Assembly (NCBI GenBank): GCA_937859595.1
Contig: CALMAH010000015.1
Span: 186,001-250,000 of the forward strand
DNA length: 64,000 nt
Source of the DNA: an uncultured Acidobacteriota bacterium
GTDB lineage: Bacteria > Acidobacteriota > Blastocatellia > Pyrinomonadales > Pyrinomonadaceae
Direction of reading: 5' to 3'
Below the pieces are notes generated by a model. That model made no database searches, was not told the DNA's origin, and worked only from the letters and a program-made list of their open reading frames with translations. Positions 17,382 to 25,030 of the stretch are shown here, piece after piece. Position 1 is the first letter of the stretch. Every line of letters starts with the position of its first letter. A program made the position numbers and the translations under genes.

Positions 17382-18461
17382 ATGCGAAGCAGAAGTTACA
17401 TTTGGGGCATCTCTGCGGCGGCGTTGCTGCTGACGCTTAGCCTTATCGGCGTTGAGTTCGCGGGAGGAACGAGGGCTTATCTTCAATCAGCAGAACCGAC
17501 ACCTACGCCTCCGATCGAGGAAGAAGATGAGGTAGTTAAGATCGATACCGAGGCGGTAAACGTGCTCTTTACAGCACAAGACCGCAACCGGCGGCTGGTC
17601 CTGACGCTGGAACAATCGGACATCGAGGTGGTGGAGAACGGGCGAGTGCAGGAGATTACCGCCTTTGCAAAACAGGTGGATCTTCCACTGAGCCTCGCGA
17701 TCCTTATCGACACGAGCGTATCTCAGGAGCGGACATTGCCAGTAGAAAAGGCCGCGGCGATCACATTTCTTGATACGGTGGTGCGGCCGGACCGCGACGA
17801 GGTGGCCGTGGTCTCATTTACCGGCACCGCGACACTCGAACAGGGGATGACGAGCAATCTAACGAGGCTGAGGCGTGCGATAGACCGTGTTCAGTTTGTT
17901 CCGCCCTCCGGTTATGTCGGAGGAGGGGTCGTGGTCGGCGGTGGAATACCGGGAACACCGTCGATCTCGCGGGACCAACAAATGATGGCGGGATCGACCG
18001 CGATCTGGGATGCGATCTGGGTGACCTCTGAAGAGATACTCGGACCGACCGCGGAACGAACGAGGCGGGCAATAATTCTGCTTTCGGACGGCGACAACAC
18101 CTCAGGCCGCAAGAAGCTGGAAGACGCCGTAAATGCAGCCCAGAAGGCGGAGGCGGTGATCTATTCGATCGGCATCGGCGACAATTTCATCTCCGGTGTG
18201 GACAAAGGGGCGCTTACACGCATCTCTGAGCGCACCGGCGGGAGGGCCTATTTTCCAAGGGACGAGGGAGAATTGCGTGCGGCATTTAGCCAAATACAGG
18301 AAGAGATGCGCTCGCAATACCTGGTCGCTTATGAACCGCTTGACCAGGCCCGGGACGGTTCGTACCGGACCATCGAGATCAGGATCGTGAATCCCGAACT
18401 GCAAAAGCAGAAGATCGAGCTAACACACAGACGGGGTTATTTTGCAAAGACCTCCCAATAG
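17382..18461 (+). CDS. VWA domain-containing secreted protein, paralogue
   Basis: A 359-residue paralogue of the preceding gene. It has a hydrophobic export signal (about residues 5-28), an acidic and proline-rich linker ('PTPTPPIEEEDE'), the same 'TLEQSDIEVVENGRVQEITAF' region, and a VWA domain with intact DTSVS and 'ILLSDGDNTSGRKK'. A Gly/Val-rich insert near residues 175-195 ('GGGVVVGGGIPG') is absent from the first copy. The C-terminal 'YEPLDQARDGSYRTIEIRI' matches the family's closing strand. Close spacing suggests co-transcription. Confidence 0.9.
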   Translation: MRSRSYIWGISAAALLLTLSLIGVEFAGGTRAYLQSAEPTPTPPIEEEDEVVKIDTEAVNVLFTAQDRNRRLVLTLEQSDIEVVENGRVQEITAFAKQVDLPLSLAILIDTSVSQERTLPVEKAAAITFLDTVVRPDRDEVAVVSFTGTATLEQGMTSNLTRLRRAIDRVQFVPPSGYVGGGVVVGGGIPGTPSISRDQQMMAGSTAIWDAIWVTSEEILGPTAERTRRAIILLSDGDNTSGRKKLEDAVNAAQKAEAVIYSIGIGDNFISGVDKGALTRISERTGGRAYFPRDEGELRAAFSQIQEEMRSQYLVAYEPLDQARDGSYRTIEIRIVNPELQKQKIELTHRRGYFAKTSQ

Positions 18462-18479
18462 ATCCTTAACATCAACTTT

Positions 18480-18854
18480 TTAGCTTGATGAGGGAGTGTT
18501 CAGCCACCACTGATTGCCCCATTTATCGACGAACCCGGCTGCCCGGCCATACCCGCGGTCGCCGGGTGTCTGGTTTCCGGTCGCTCCATTGTCTACGGCC
18601 TTCGCAAAAAGCCCGTCAACATCATCGACAACTACGAACATTCCGCAAGGAAACGGCTGCCAATCCCCGCCGCATTCTCCAAACATTATCGTGCCGCCAT
18701 TGATGCTGTACTCTGCGTGCATCAGTACGCCATCTTCGGTTGGGATCCTAAGCTTTTCTTCTGCTCCAAAGACCGTTTTTATGAACGAGATGAAGCCCTC
18801 GGTATCTTTCAAGACCATGTAAGGCATCACGGGTGAATAGTGTTCCGGTGTCAT
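18480..18854 (-). CDS. VOC family protein (PhnB/YdhR-like)
   Basis: A 124-residue VOC-fold protein beginning 'SPVMPYMVLKDTEGFISFIKTVFGAEE', the pattern of the PhnB-like branch annotated as glyoxalase/bleomycin resistance. The C-terminal 'GRAAGFVDKWGNQWWLNT' is also typical. Its start overlaps the stop of the upstream NTF2-like gene by 4 bases, so the two are translationally coupled. Function is not known more exactly. Confidence 0.87.
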   Translation of the reverse strand: MTPEHYSPVMPYMVLKDTEGFISFIKTVFGAEEKLRIPTEDGVLMHAEYSINGGTIMFGECGGDWQPFPCGMFVVVDDVDGLFAKAVDNGATGNQTPGDRGYGRAAGFVDKWGNQWWLNTPSSS

Positions 18855-19267
18855 TTATTCTCCTCCCTTCTCATCGCTTCCCATTCCTTGTTCACGGATG
18901 TTATATGGCTCAATACGCACACCCATTTTCCGTTACGCTTAACAAAAACGTCTGAGGTCCATTCGTCTTGGTCATATCGCTTGCCTGCAAAGTGCGCCGT
19001 GTTGACGATCCTGGCAACATAAACGGCCGCTTCGCCATACACTTGAACGGTCGCGCTACCCACTTTTTCAAACGAACTGTGGGTCAACTGCCCGGACCGG
19101 ACAAACGAAAGAAAATGTTCCTTTGTCGAGACCCCTCGCTCAGAGACCATTATCCATTCATCAGCCATAAAGCTGCCTATCTCATCTGCATCGTTGGCAA
19201 CCATTGCCTTGGCCCACGCCTCGTTGGCTCCAAGCAATTCCTGCACGGTATTTTCTTCTTGTTTCAT
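18851..19267 (-). CDS. NTF2-like (DUF4440/SnoaL-type) protein
   Basis: A 138-residue protein with a single NTF2-like cone fold pattern: N-terminal helix 'ELLGANEAWAKAMVANDADE', then 'FMADEWIMVSERGV' and the closing strands 'YDQDEWTSDVFVKRNGKWVCV'. Such proteins bind small molecules or catalyse simple isomerisations; DUF4440 members are often regulators or stress-associated proteins of unknown substrate. It is coupled with the downstream VOC gene through a 4-base overlap. Confidence 0.85.
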   Translation of the reverse strand: MKQEENTVQELLGANEAWAKAMVANDADEIGSFMADEWIMVSERGVSTKEHFLSFVRSGQLTHSSFEKVGSATVQVYGEAAVYVARIVNTAHFAGKRYDQDEWTSDVFVKRNGKWVCVLSHITSVNKEWEAMRREENK

Positions 19268-19351
19268 ACAAATTGTTCTCTCAAGGAGTTTCGGGAGTTT
19301 AAGGCATTATAGGAAAGAGAGCTCTGAGAGTCTTGGAAGATCGCGACATCG

Positions 19352-20161
19352 CTACACATCAAGATATTGGGTACCCTCTGCGCTGCCCAGGAAGTATTGC
19401 TTTGGCGTGTATCCAGAGAATCTGCGAAAGTCATTGGTGAAATGAGACTGATCGTAATAGCCGCATTCGTAGGCTATCGACGCGAGGTCGGTGAAGCCTG
19501 AGACCTTGAACTGCGTTGCCGCCTGAAACCTTATCACCCGCGAATAAAGCTTTGGGCTAAGTCCCGCGACTTCCTTGAAACGCCTTTCGAACTGTCGCCG
19601 TGAAAGAGAAAAGTCCCGCGAGATCGATGAGATATCGACGTCTCCTTTTGCATCCATTACTTTTCTGACTGCATGATGAATAGGTAAAATATCCCAAGTG
19701 CTCGAGTCGAGTTTTCCTAGAAGGAAACGGATGGCGATCCCTACCCGTTCTTCACTGTCCTTCGCCAGCGCGATCTTTTCCTCAAGCAGCGCTGCCTCGA
19801 CGCCAAACACATCCCTAAGGTCGGGTGAAATGTCAGTCAACTCGCTTGCAGGCATTGAAAACAGCTTTGGGATCGCAAACGGAAAAAGATAAACTCCAAA
19901 GATGCCAAAACTCTCTCTGCCCACAAAGCGTCTATATACCGTAGATTGAGCCTGTATATTCCCGCGCGTTGATGCGGATGTCTCACCTTCTGCACTTAAT
20001 TCAGAAAAGGCCCCGCGATAATGGAAGACCATTTCAACGGAGCCATCGGCAACTGTTCTGTGGACAAACTCCTCTCCGCGCCCAACGTTTCCCTCAAGTG
20101 CCCAAAAGAAGCGTACATAGGGCGCTAATCTGACGGGTGGAGGAAACACGCGATAGATCAT
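19352..20161 (-). CDS. AraC family transcriptional regulator
   Basis: A 269-residue regulator. The C-terminal third holds the paired helix-turn-helix of AraC/XylS proteins: 'ISSISRDFSLSRRQFERRF' and 'LASIAYECGYYDQSHFTNDF', then 'RRFSGYTPKQYF'. The N-terminal part ('FPPPVRLAPYVRFFWALEGN') fits the DUF6597-type sensing domain common in these regulators. It may control the coupled NTF2/VOC genes just downstream (84-base gap), which is inference from position only. Confidence 0.93.
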   Translation of the reverse strand: MIYRVFPPPVRLAPYVRFFWALEGNVGRGEEFVHRTVADGSVEMVFHYRGAFSELSAEGETSASTRGNIQAQSTVYRRFVGRESFGIFGVYLFPFAIPKLFSMPASELTDISPDLRDVFGVEAALLEEKIALAKDSEERVGIAIRFLLGKLDSSTWDILPIHHAVRKVMDAKGDVDISSISRDFSLSRRQFERRFKEVAGLSPKLYSRVIRFQAATQFKVSGFTDLASIAYECGYYDQSHFTNDFRRFSGYTPKQYFLGSAEGTQYLDV

Positions 20162-20168
20162 AACAGGT

Positions 20169-21287
20169 TCAATCGACCCAGCCCCACGGTGCCGGCGGCG
20201 GAGCCACTTCTTTTTTCAGGTCGAACTTGACGGAAAAGAGACGGCCACGTCCCAAACGACGAAGGTTATAGATATAGTGCTCGCCCGGCACGAGCTCTAT
20301 CCACCAGATGTTTGCCGCGGCGGTTGGAGCATCGCCCGGCGGCAGGTCCACCACACGAAGAGTCTCCTGGTCTGCCGGGAAGAATTGCCTGATCGCCTCG
20401 CCGGTGTTATTCGACCATCCTCCGTACATCGTTACGCGGTCGGGCGAACCGTCCTCGTGCCGATGGTCGTGTTTTAGCTGCAGCCGGTCGCCCTTTCGTG
20501 TCAGCACCCACGTTCGCGATCGGTCTTCACCGACAAAGAAAGGTATCCGGATCCTATCCTCTTCACACGACCGCACGTGCATCACCATACGCTTGCCTGC
20601 AAAGTCGGGACTATTCGAAGTGTCTGCCTCCACAACCCCCTCAAAGGCTTTTCCGCAGAGAGTTCGGAGTCGGCTCCAGAAAGTATCCAGGCCGGAATCG
20701 GCCCAGCCCCACGGTGCCGGCGGCGGCTCGATCTCAGTTTTGAGGTCAAACCTTACGCTTATCCTCTGATCTGATTCGACCCGTCGCACGCTGTATGTAT
20801 AGTGCTCGCCGGGCGTAAGTTCGATCCACCAAACATTCGTTCCGGCACGCGGCAGGTTTTTCACAGTCTCTGCGTCGGCCGGGAACATCTGCCGGTTCGC
20901 CATCCCGGGGCTGGTCGTCCAGCCGCCGTACATCGTCACCGTATCCGGCGAGCCGTCATCGTTCCGATGGTCGTGCCGCAGCTCTATCCGGTCGCCCTTC
21001 TTTGTGAGGATCCAGGTTCGTGAAAGATCGTCGCCGATCACGAACGGTATCTTAATGCGATCCGACTCACATTGTCGGACATGCATCTTCAACTCTCTGC
21101 CCCTAAAGGTCGTGTCGTTTTCCGGAGCAAAGAGGACTTCGCCCGCAAATGCCTTGCCGCACAGAGCGTTGAGGTTTTTCCAAAAAATATCTGTAGGTGA
21201 CGCATCATCCTGTGCGGCGGCCGCGAATGGAAAACAAAGAATGGCCGCCATCGCGACGGCCACTGGCAAGTTAGAGCGATTCTTCAT
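20169..21287 (-). CDS. Secreted protein built of two copies of an unrecognised domain
   Basis: About 372 residues. A signal peptide (LPVAVAMAAILCFPFAAAA-Q) is followed by two tandem copies, each about 165-175 residues and strongly alike. Each copy runs: 'FW..L..LCGKAF', 'M.MHVR.CE.DRI.IPF', 'SRTW.LT.KGDR..L.HDHR', 'GSPD.VTMYGGW', 'FPAD.ET', 'WWIEL.PGEHY.Y..RR', 'PPPAPWGW'. Two cysteines per copy are conserved. Many His/Asp/Trp residues suggest a ligand or metal site, but I know no named family. ATG 21287 is preferred over 21347 because it starts the signal peptide directly. The gene is 7 bases upstream of the AraC gene. Confidence 0.82.
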   Translation of the reverse strand: MKNRSNLPVAVAMAAILCFPFAAAAQDDASPTDIFWKNLNALCGKAFAGEVLFAPENDTTFRGRELKMHVRQCESDRIKIPFVIGDDLSRTWILTKKGDRIELRHDHRNDDGSPDTVTMYGGWTTSPGMANRQMFPADAETVKNLPRAGTNVWWIELTPGEHYTYSVRRVESDQRISVRFDLKTEIEPPPAPWGWADSGLDTFWSRLRTLCGKAFEGVVEADTSNSPDFAGKRMVMHVRSCEEDRIRIPFFVGEDRSRTWVLTRKGDRLQLKHDHRHEDGSPDRVTMYGGWSNNTGEAIRQFFPADQETLRVVDLPPGDAPTAAANIWWIELVPGEHYIYNLRRLGRGRLFSVKFDLKKEVAPPPAPWGWVD

Positions 21288-21360
21288 CTTTGTCTTGGTG
21301 AAATTGGCGAACCTTGCTGCATTTTCGCCGTAGGCCAACCGATTCAAACGGCCTTCGGCG

Positions 21361-21882
21361 CTAGTAATCCAAAAGTCTGACTTCAGATACTTTACCGTTT
21401 TTGATGCGGATTAGCCAGATTACTGTATATTCGGAGTCGTCGAGGTTCTTGAACAGCTCCTTCTTCGTGAGCAGATTTGCCAAGCCCGGTATCGAGTTTG
21501 AGTGCCCTGCAACTATAAATCGTTTTGTTCGGCTCTGCATTATCTCTTCTATAAGCTTTTGCGGTTCGCGCGGGTTGTAGAGCTTGACCTCCTTCTGCCG
21601 TTTCCGGGCGAACGGAGCCAGAGTCTCCCGTGTACGGATGAAATTTGTCGAATAAAACCCTCCCGGCCGATATCGCCCGACAACGCGAGCAAGTCGCTCG
21701 GAGCGCTGCTTTCCGGCTTCTGAGAGGCCGGGGTCGTTGGACTCGTCGTCAGCCTTTTCGGCATGGCGGACAAGAATGATCAACTTATCCTGGGCACGAG
21801 TCGGTTCCGCGAAAAAGAAAAACAGAAAGGCGGCCGTGAGAATTGCGAAGACTATCGGTATCGGCAGATGGTAGCGATGCAT
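21361..21882 (-). CDS. Histidine phosphatase superfamily protein, exported or membrane-anchored
   Basis: A 173-residue protein of the phosphoglycerate-mutase-like/SixA group. The catalytic phosphohistidine is in 'IILVRHAEKADD' and the second His in 'RFIVAGHSNSIPG'. An N-terminal hydrophobic segment (about residues 8-28) followed by 'TRAQ' indicates export, with the phosphatase in the periplasm. It is short compared with cytoplasmic mutases, like other minimal SixA-type proteins. Substrate unknown. Confidence 0.9.
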   Translation of the reverse strand: MHRYHLPIPIVFAILTAAFLFFFFAEPTRAQDKLIILVRHAEKADDESNDPGLSEAGKQRSERLARVVGRYRPGGFYSTNFIRTRETLAPFARKRQKEVKLYNPREPQKLIEEIMQSRTKRFIVAGHSNSIPGLANLLTKKELFKNLDDSEYTVIWLIRIKNGKVSEVRLLDY

Positions 21883-21967
21883 GAAAAAGATGTTAGCAAA
21901 AAGCCGTCCTCAATGTCTTTTTGCGGCGCTTCCTGCTTTGAATCGACCGCTAACGGACGAGACGGGA

Positions 21968-22426
21968 TCAATTGTGTACAAGGAATTCGGGCGTGACGAT
22001 GGTCGGGTTAAAAAAGCCGGCCGTGGTGTTAAAAAGCCGGAGCCGAGCCTGTTTTCGAACATTGGCGATATGGGCGAAATGCCAAGTGGCCAGATAGTCT
22101 ATCTTGTGAAAAGCGGTAAGCGCCACGTGGAGCGCATCTGCCAGAAACTTTCGGTGGAAGATGCCCCTGGAGATATACCCCTCTGCCAGAATTGCGGCCT
22201 CCTCGGTGAGTTCGAGTCGCCGCATGGGCTTTATCAGATTGAGGTAGCCCGATCGGTGCGGTTCTGTTAGGCGTTCCAGTTCACGCTGTACCAGTATCGA
22301 AGTGAAGATGTCGTATTCGGCAAGTTCGTGTTCGAACCACCTTATGGTCAGATCGCGCCGAAAGGGGTCGTCATTGTCCAGATAGGCGCCAATGACAGAT
22401 GTTTCGAGGTAAATGCTAGTTTTCAT
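21968..22426 (-). CDS. PIN domain protein (VapC-like), no antitoxin visible
   Basis: A 152-residue PIN-fold protein, the fold of VapC ribonuclease toxins. The N-terminal 'SIYLETSVIGAYLD' carries the first acidic residue (Glu in place of the more usual Asp), a second acidic cluster is around residues 45-52, and 'FLADALHVALTAF' carries the conserved Asp. VapC toxins are normally encoded next to a small DNA-binding antitoxin. Here the upstream gene is a large exported protease-like protein (21 bases away) and I find no small reading frame downstream before the next gene. It may be a solitary PIN protein. Confidence 0.85.
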   Translation of the reverse strand: MKTSIYLETSVIGAYLDNDDPFRRDLTIRWFEHELAEYDIFTSILVQRELERLTEPHRSGYLNLIKPMRRLELTEEAAILAEGYISRGIFHRKFLADALHVALTAFHKIDYLATWHFAHIANVRKQARLRLFNTTAGFFNPTIVTPEFLVHN

Positions 22427-22447
22427 CGAAAAGGATCCAGAACAGAC

Positions 22448-24028
22448 CTAGCGATCGCTGCCGATTGGTACAAACGCGACCTTTGAGTTCTTGAAATCGA
22501 AAGTCATCCGATAGTTGCGAAGGAAATTGCCTCCGAGTATTCCTGCCTGTTCAAAACCAGCAGCCTCATTGATCGTACCCAGATCGAGCGCGATCGCAGT
22601 GATGCTGGGGCGGGAGTGGCGACCCACACTTATGCTCGGCAAGAGGTAGGATGGAACATCGTCCGTGATGCCCGCAGCACCGATGACACGCATACGCTGG
22701 TCACGGATGAACGGGCTGACCGAATCGAGGCTCGCAACTTCACCCGATATCACGGAGATGCTAGCTCCGGTGTCAACGATAAAGTTGAGCGGATTCTCAA
22801 CACCTTCAAGTTGCACCTCACCGCTTAGGAATCCGCTTGAGGTCAATCGGAGCGGAACGCCGTTCTCAAACCGCACTTCTTCCGCCATTCGGGAATCCTT
22901 GTGGGTAAGTGTGAAAGTAAGGTCGCCATAATCGACCGTCGCCAGGAATTTAGAGATGAGCGCCAGCCCGATGTAGCCGTCGATCTTTACCGCAGATTCG
23001 CCATGAAATTCACGAATGTAAACCGGCACATTGTTCATTGTCAGATCACCAATACCGACCCGTTCGAGAAATCCGTAAACGATCTCGAAACGGCCGTCGC
23101 CCCCGACAGCCCTTGCGTGTCCGCCCCGAGAGATAGGACGAACTCGAAGCCGCTCAGCGGTCTGGTCAGAGATAACGGAGATCCCGGAACCAGTATCGAG
23201 AACGAATCTGAGCGGTTCTCGGTGTCGATTTACCCTAACCTCGATGATCGGCCTATTCCCGACCAATTCAAATGGCACTGTCACGGTGTCCGGGCCGCGA
23301 GGGACATAGAGCCCACGCCTACTGCCAAGGTATCGAAGAAAACTGACAAGCGCCCTGATGCGTGCACGCCTTTCGTCGTCAGAATCGCGCGATACGGAGA
23401 GAAATCGGTTATAGGCCTCTGCTGCTTCCTTGTATTGCTCGGCCCTAGCCGATATCTGCGCAAGCGAAAAGATGTAGTCGGGATTATTGGGGTCGTGGAA
23501 AACGGCCTCGCGCATATTCCTCAGACTCTCATCGATGCTGTTCTCGTAAAACTCAAGAAGGCCAAAACCTGACCAGGCCATCGCTTCCCGGCGATTAAGT
23601 TGTATCGATGCGAAAAAGACCTGTCGCGCCTCAGGAAATCTCCCCGCGGCAAGTAGTGAAGAGCCAAGCACGGCCAGTGCACGCGAATTATTCGGTTCGG
23701 CCTCGGCGACCTCAAAGCTAATGTCATACGCTTCGACAATTCGGCGTTGCTTTAAAAGCGCGTGCGCGAGCATGAGCCTGATCGAGCTTTCTTCGGGATG
23801 GACAACGGCCGCATCACGCAGAAGATCTTCGGCGTCACGGAATTGACCCGAACGGACGAGGCGTTCGGCCTGGCGCACAACGCGACGCGGGTCTTCCGAG
23901 GGGGTGCTGGAGGGTTCGGTGGCAAACACCGGCACTCCGGCAAAGACCAGAGCGATAAGTAAAACTGACCAGCGCTTTAAGCGTACGGGAGCCGGCATGC
24001 GGTTGATACTCGGGTTAAAACTTCTCAT
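22448..24028 (-). CDS. Exported TPR protein with two retropepsin-like aspartyl protease domains
   Basis: A 526-residue protein. After a signal segment (about residues 17-36) come TPR-type repeats (about 45-235), then two aspartyl-protease-like domains with catalytic motifs 'FVLDTGSGISVIS' (Asp278) and 'FIVDTGASISVIS' (Asp419). Each half ends with a similar 'G..G...L..F...DF' element. Retropepsins need two DTG halves, so one chain could form the whole active site, as in pepsin. The start is secure: AAGGAGG lies 7 bases upstream of the ATG. Substrate and cleavage activity are unproven. Confidence 0.9.
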   Translation of the reverse strand: MRSFNPSINRMPAPVRLKRWSVLLIALVFAGVPVFATEPSSTPSEDPRRVVRQAERLVRSGQFRDAEDLLRDAAVVHPEESSIRLMLAHALLKQRRIVEAYDISFEVAEAEPNNSRALAVLGSSLLAAGRFPEARQVFFASIQLNRREAMAWSGFGLLEFYENSIDESLRNMREAVFHDPNNPDYIFSLAQISARAEQYKEAAEAYNRFLSVSRDSDDERRARIRALVSFLRYLGSRRGLYVPRGPDTVTVPFELVGNRPIIEVRVNRHREPLRFVLDTGSGISVISDQTAERLRVRPISRGGHARAVGGDGRFEIVYGFLERVGIGDLTMNNVPVYIREFHGESAVKIDGYIGLALISKFLATVDYGDLTFTLTHKDSRMAEEVRFENGVPLRLTSSGFLSGEVQLEGVENPLNFIVDTGASISVISGEVASLDSVSPFIRDQRMRVIGAAGITDDVPSYLLPSISVGRHSRPSITAIALDLGTINEAAGFEQAGILGGNFLRNYRMTFDFKNSKVAFVPIGSDR

Positions 24029-24067
24029 TTCCGAACCTCCTTTTGAGCCTATACGCTGTCAATTTTT

Positions 24068-24730
24068 TCACTTGAGGATCTCGCCGGTCTTCATTGACCA
24101 AAGTACAAGATCCATCTCATCGGGGTCTATACCGAGCCTTTGAGAGAGCCCCTTTAGGATCGCTTCCACCTCCAGATACCGCGCGCGGTTCTTTGGAGGG
24201 TCGCCATTTCTGATCAGGCCAAGCTCGGCAAGGCAGTTCAGGACATGTTTATCGAGAATTGCATAGCCGCGAAAGCCAATGTTCCGGAGAAAATGGCTGG
24301 CTTCCTTGTAGCCGAGCCCCTTTATACGTTTCTCCCTGGCCAACCAGTCGCGCCGCTCCAGCGGGCAATCGAATGAGAACAGGCGGTCGCGAAGGCGAAA
24401 CCCATATTCGCGCTCCAGAAACTCCCTCGATAAAACGATATAACGCGAACGAGCGTTGGGATAGCGATGGACGCCCGTAAGGGCATTTGCCAGGCTGCGC
24501 TGCGAGCCGGTCATCAACAGCGGCCGGACCGCTTCGATCGAGCGGAGGCCCATCCGAGCCGAACAGCCTCCGGTAAAGAAGCAAAAGACCATTTCTTCCC
24601 AGACATCACGGTCTGTCCCGTTCAGCTTGATCTGTTCGAATTCGTTGAGCCGGGACGTTATCTCGGCTAGCCGGGTCGCGTGTGCAGCTCTTATGTTTTC
24701 AAGCGTAAGAGATGGTCTATGTCTAGTCAC
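24068..24730 (-). CDS. N-glycosylase/DNA lyase, Ogg2-type 8-oxoguanine DNA glycosylase
   Basis: About 220 residues from a GTG start (24730-24728). The enzyme excises 8-oxoguanine and cuts the DNA backbone. The helix-hairpin-helix 'RIKGLGYKEASHFLRNIGF' carries the catalytic lysine (Lys142) and 'YAILDKHVL' the catalytic Asp (Asp160), 18 residues apart as in Ogg2 proteins. This family was first described in archaea. An in-frame frame opens further upstream to 24910 and would add about 60 residues with a signal-like hydrophobic stretch; I reject that extension because Ogg2 proteins are about 200-220 residues and act on DNA in the cytoplasm. Divergent from dacB. Confidence 0.85.
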   Translation of the reverse strand: MTRHRPSLTLENIRAAHATRLAEITSRLNEFEQIKLNGTDRDVWEEMVFCFFTGGCSARMGLRSIEAVRPLLMTGSQRSLANALTGVHRYPNARSRYIVLSREFLEREYGFRLRDRLFSFDCPLERRDWLAREKRIKGLGYKEASHFLRNIGFRGYAILDKHVLNCLAELGLIRNGDPPKNRARYLEVEAILKGLSQRLGIDPDEMDLVLWSMKTGEILK

Positions 24731-25030
24731 AGAACGGGTAACCCTGATTTTATGCCTCGAAACCGGAAGTGTCAATGTTTTTGTTTTTTGGGAACCGCCA
24801 AAAGCAGGTCGGCGTACGTCATATAAGTATGTCGTATCGTTGCCATAAGAAATGCTAAAACATATGAGCATCGCGAAAACGGAATATAACATCCTAACTG
24901 CGGCCTGCAACTGTTCTGGGCGAAAAGTGTTTAAAGGAGTTGAAATAGAGGACGGTTGTTGTGCTATGATTGTGAATACGTCGCTGATCGCGGCCCGCGG
25001 TACTACCCGCTACCCTATAATTTCCTTTCA
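24731..25030. other. Divergent intergenic region between ogg2 and dacB
   Basis: About 300 bases with no supported gene. A TATAAT hexamer (25015-25020) lies just 10 bases before the chosen dacB start, too close for a normal promoter unless the transcript is nearly leaderless. AAAGGAG near 24931 resembles a ribosome binding site but no good start follows. Nothing else was recognised. Confidence 0.4.

Noticed and set aside
21881-22270. 129-codon + frame opposite the PIN gene
   Set aside because: Considered as a possible antitoxin, but it runs antisense to most of the PIN gene and has no antitoxin-like DNA-binding pattern.
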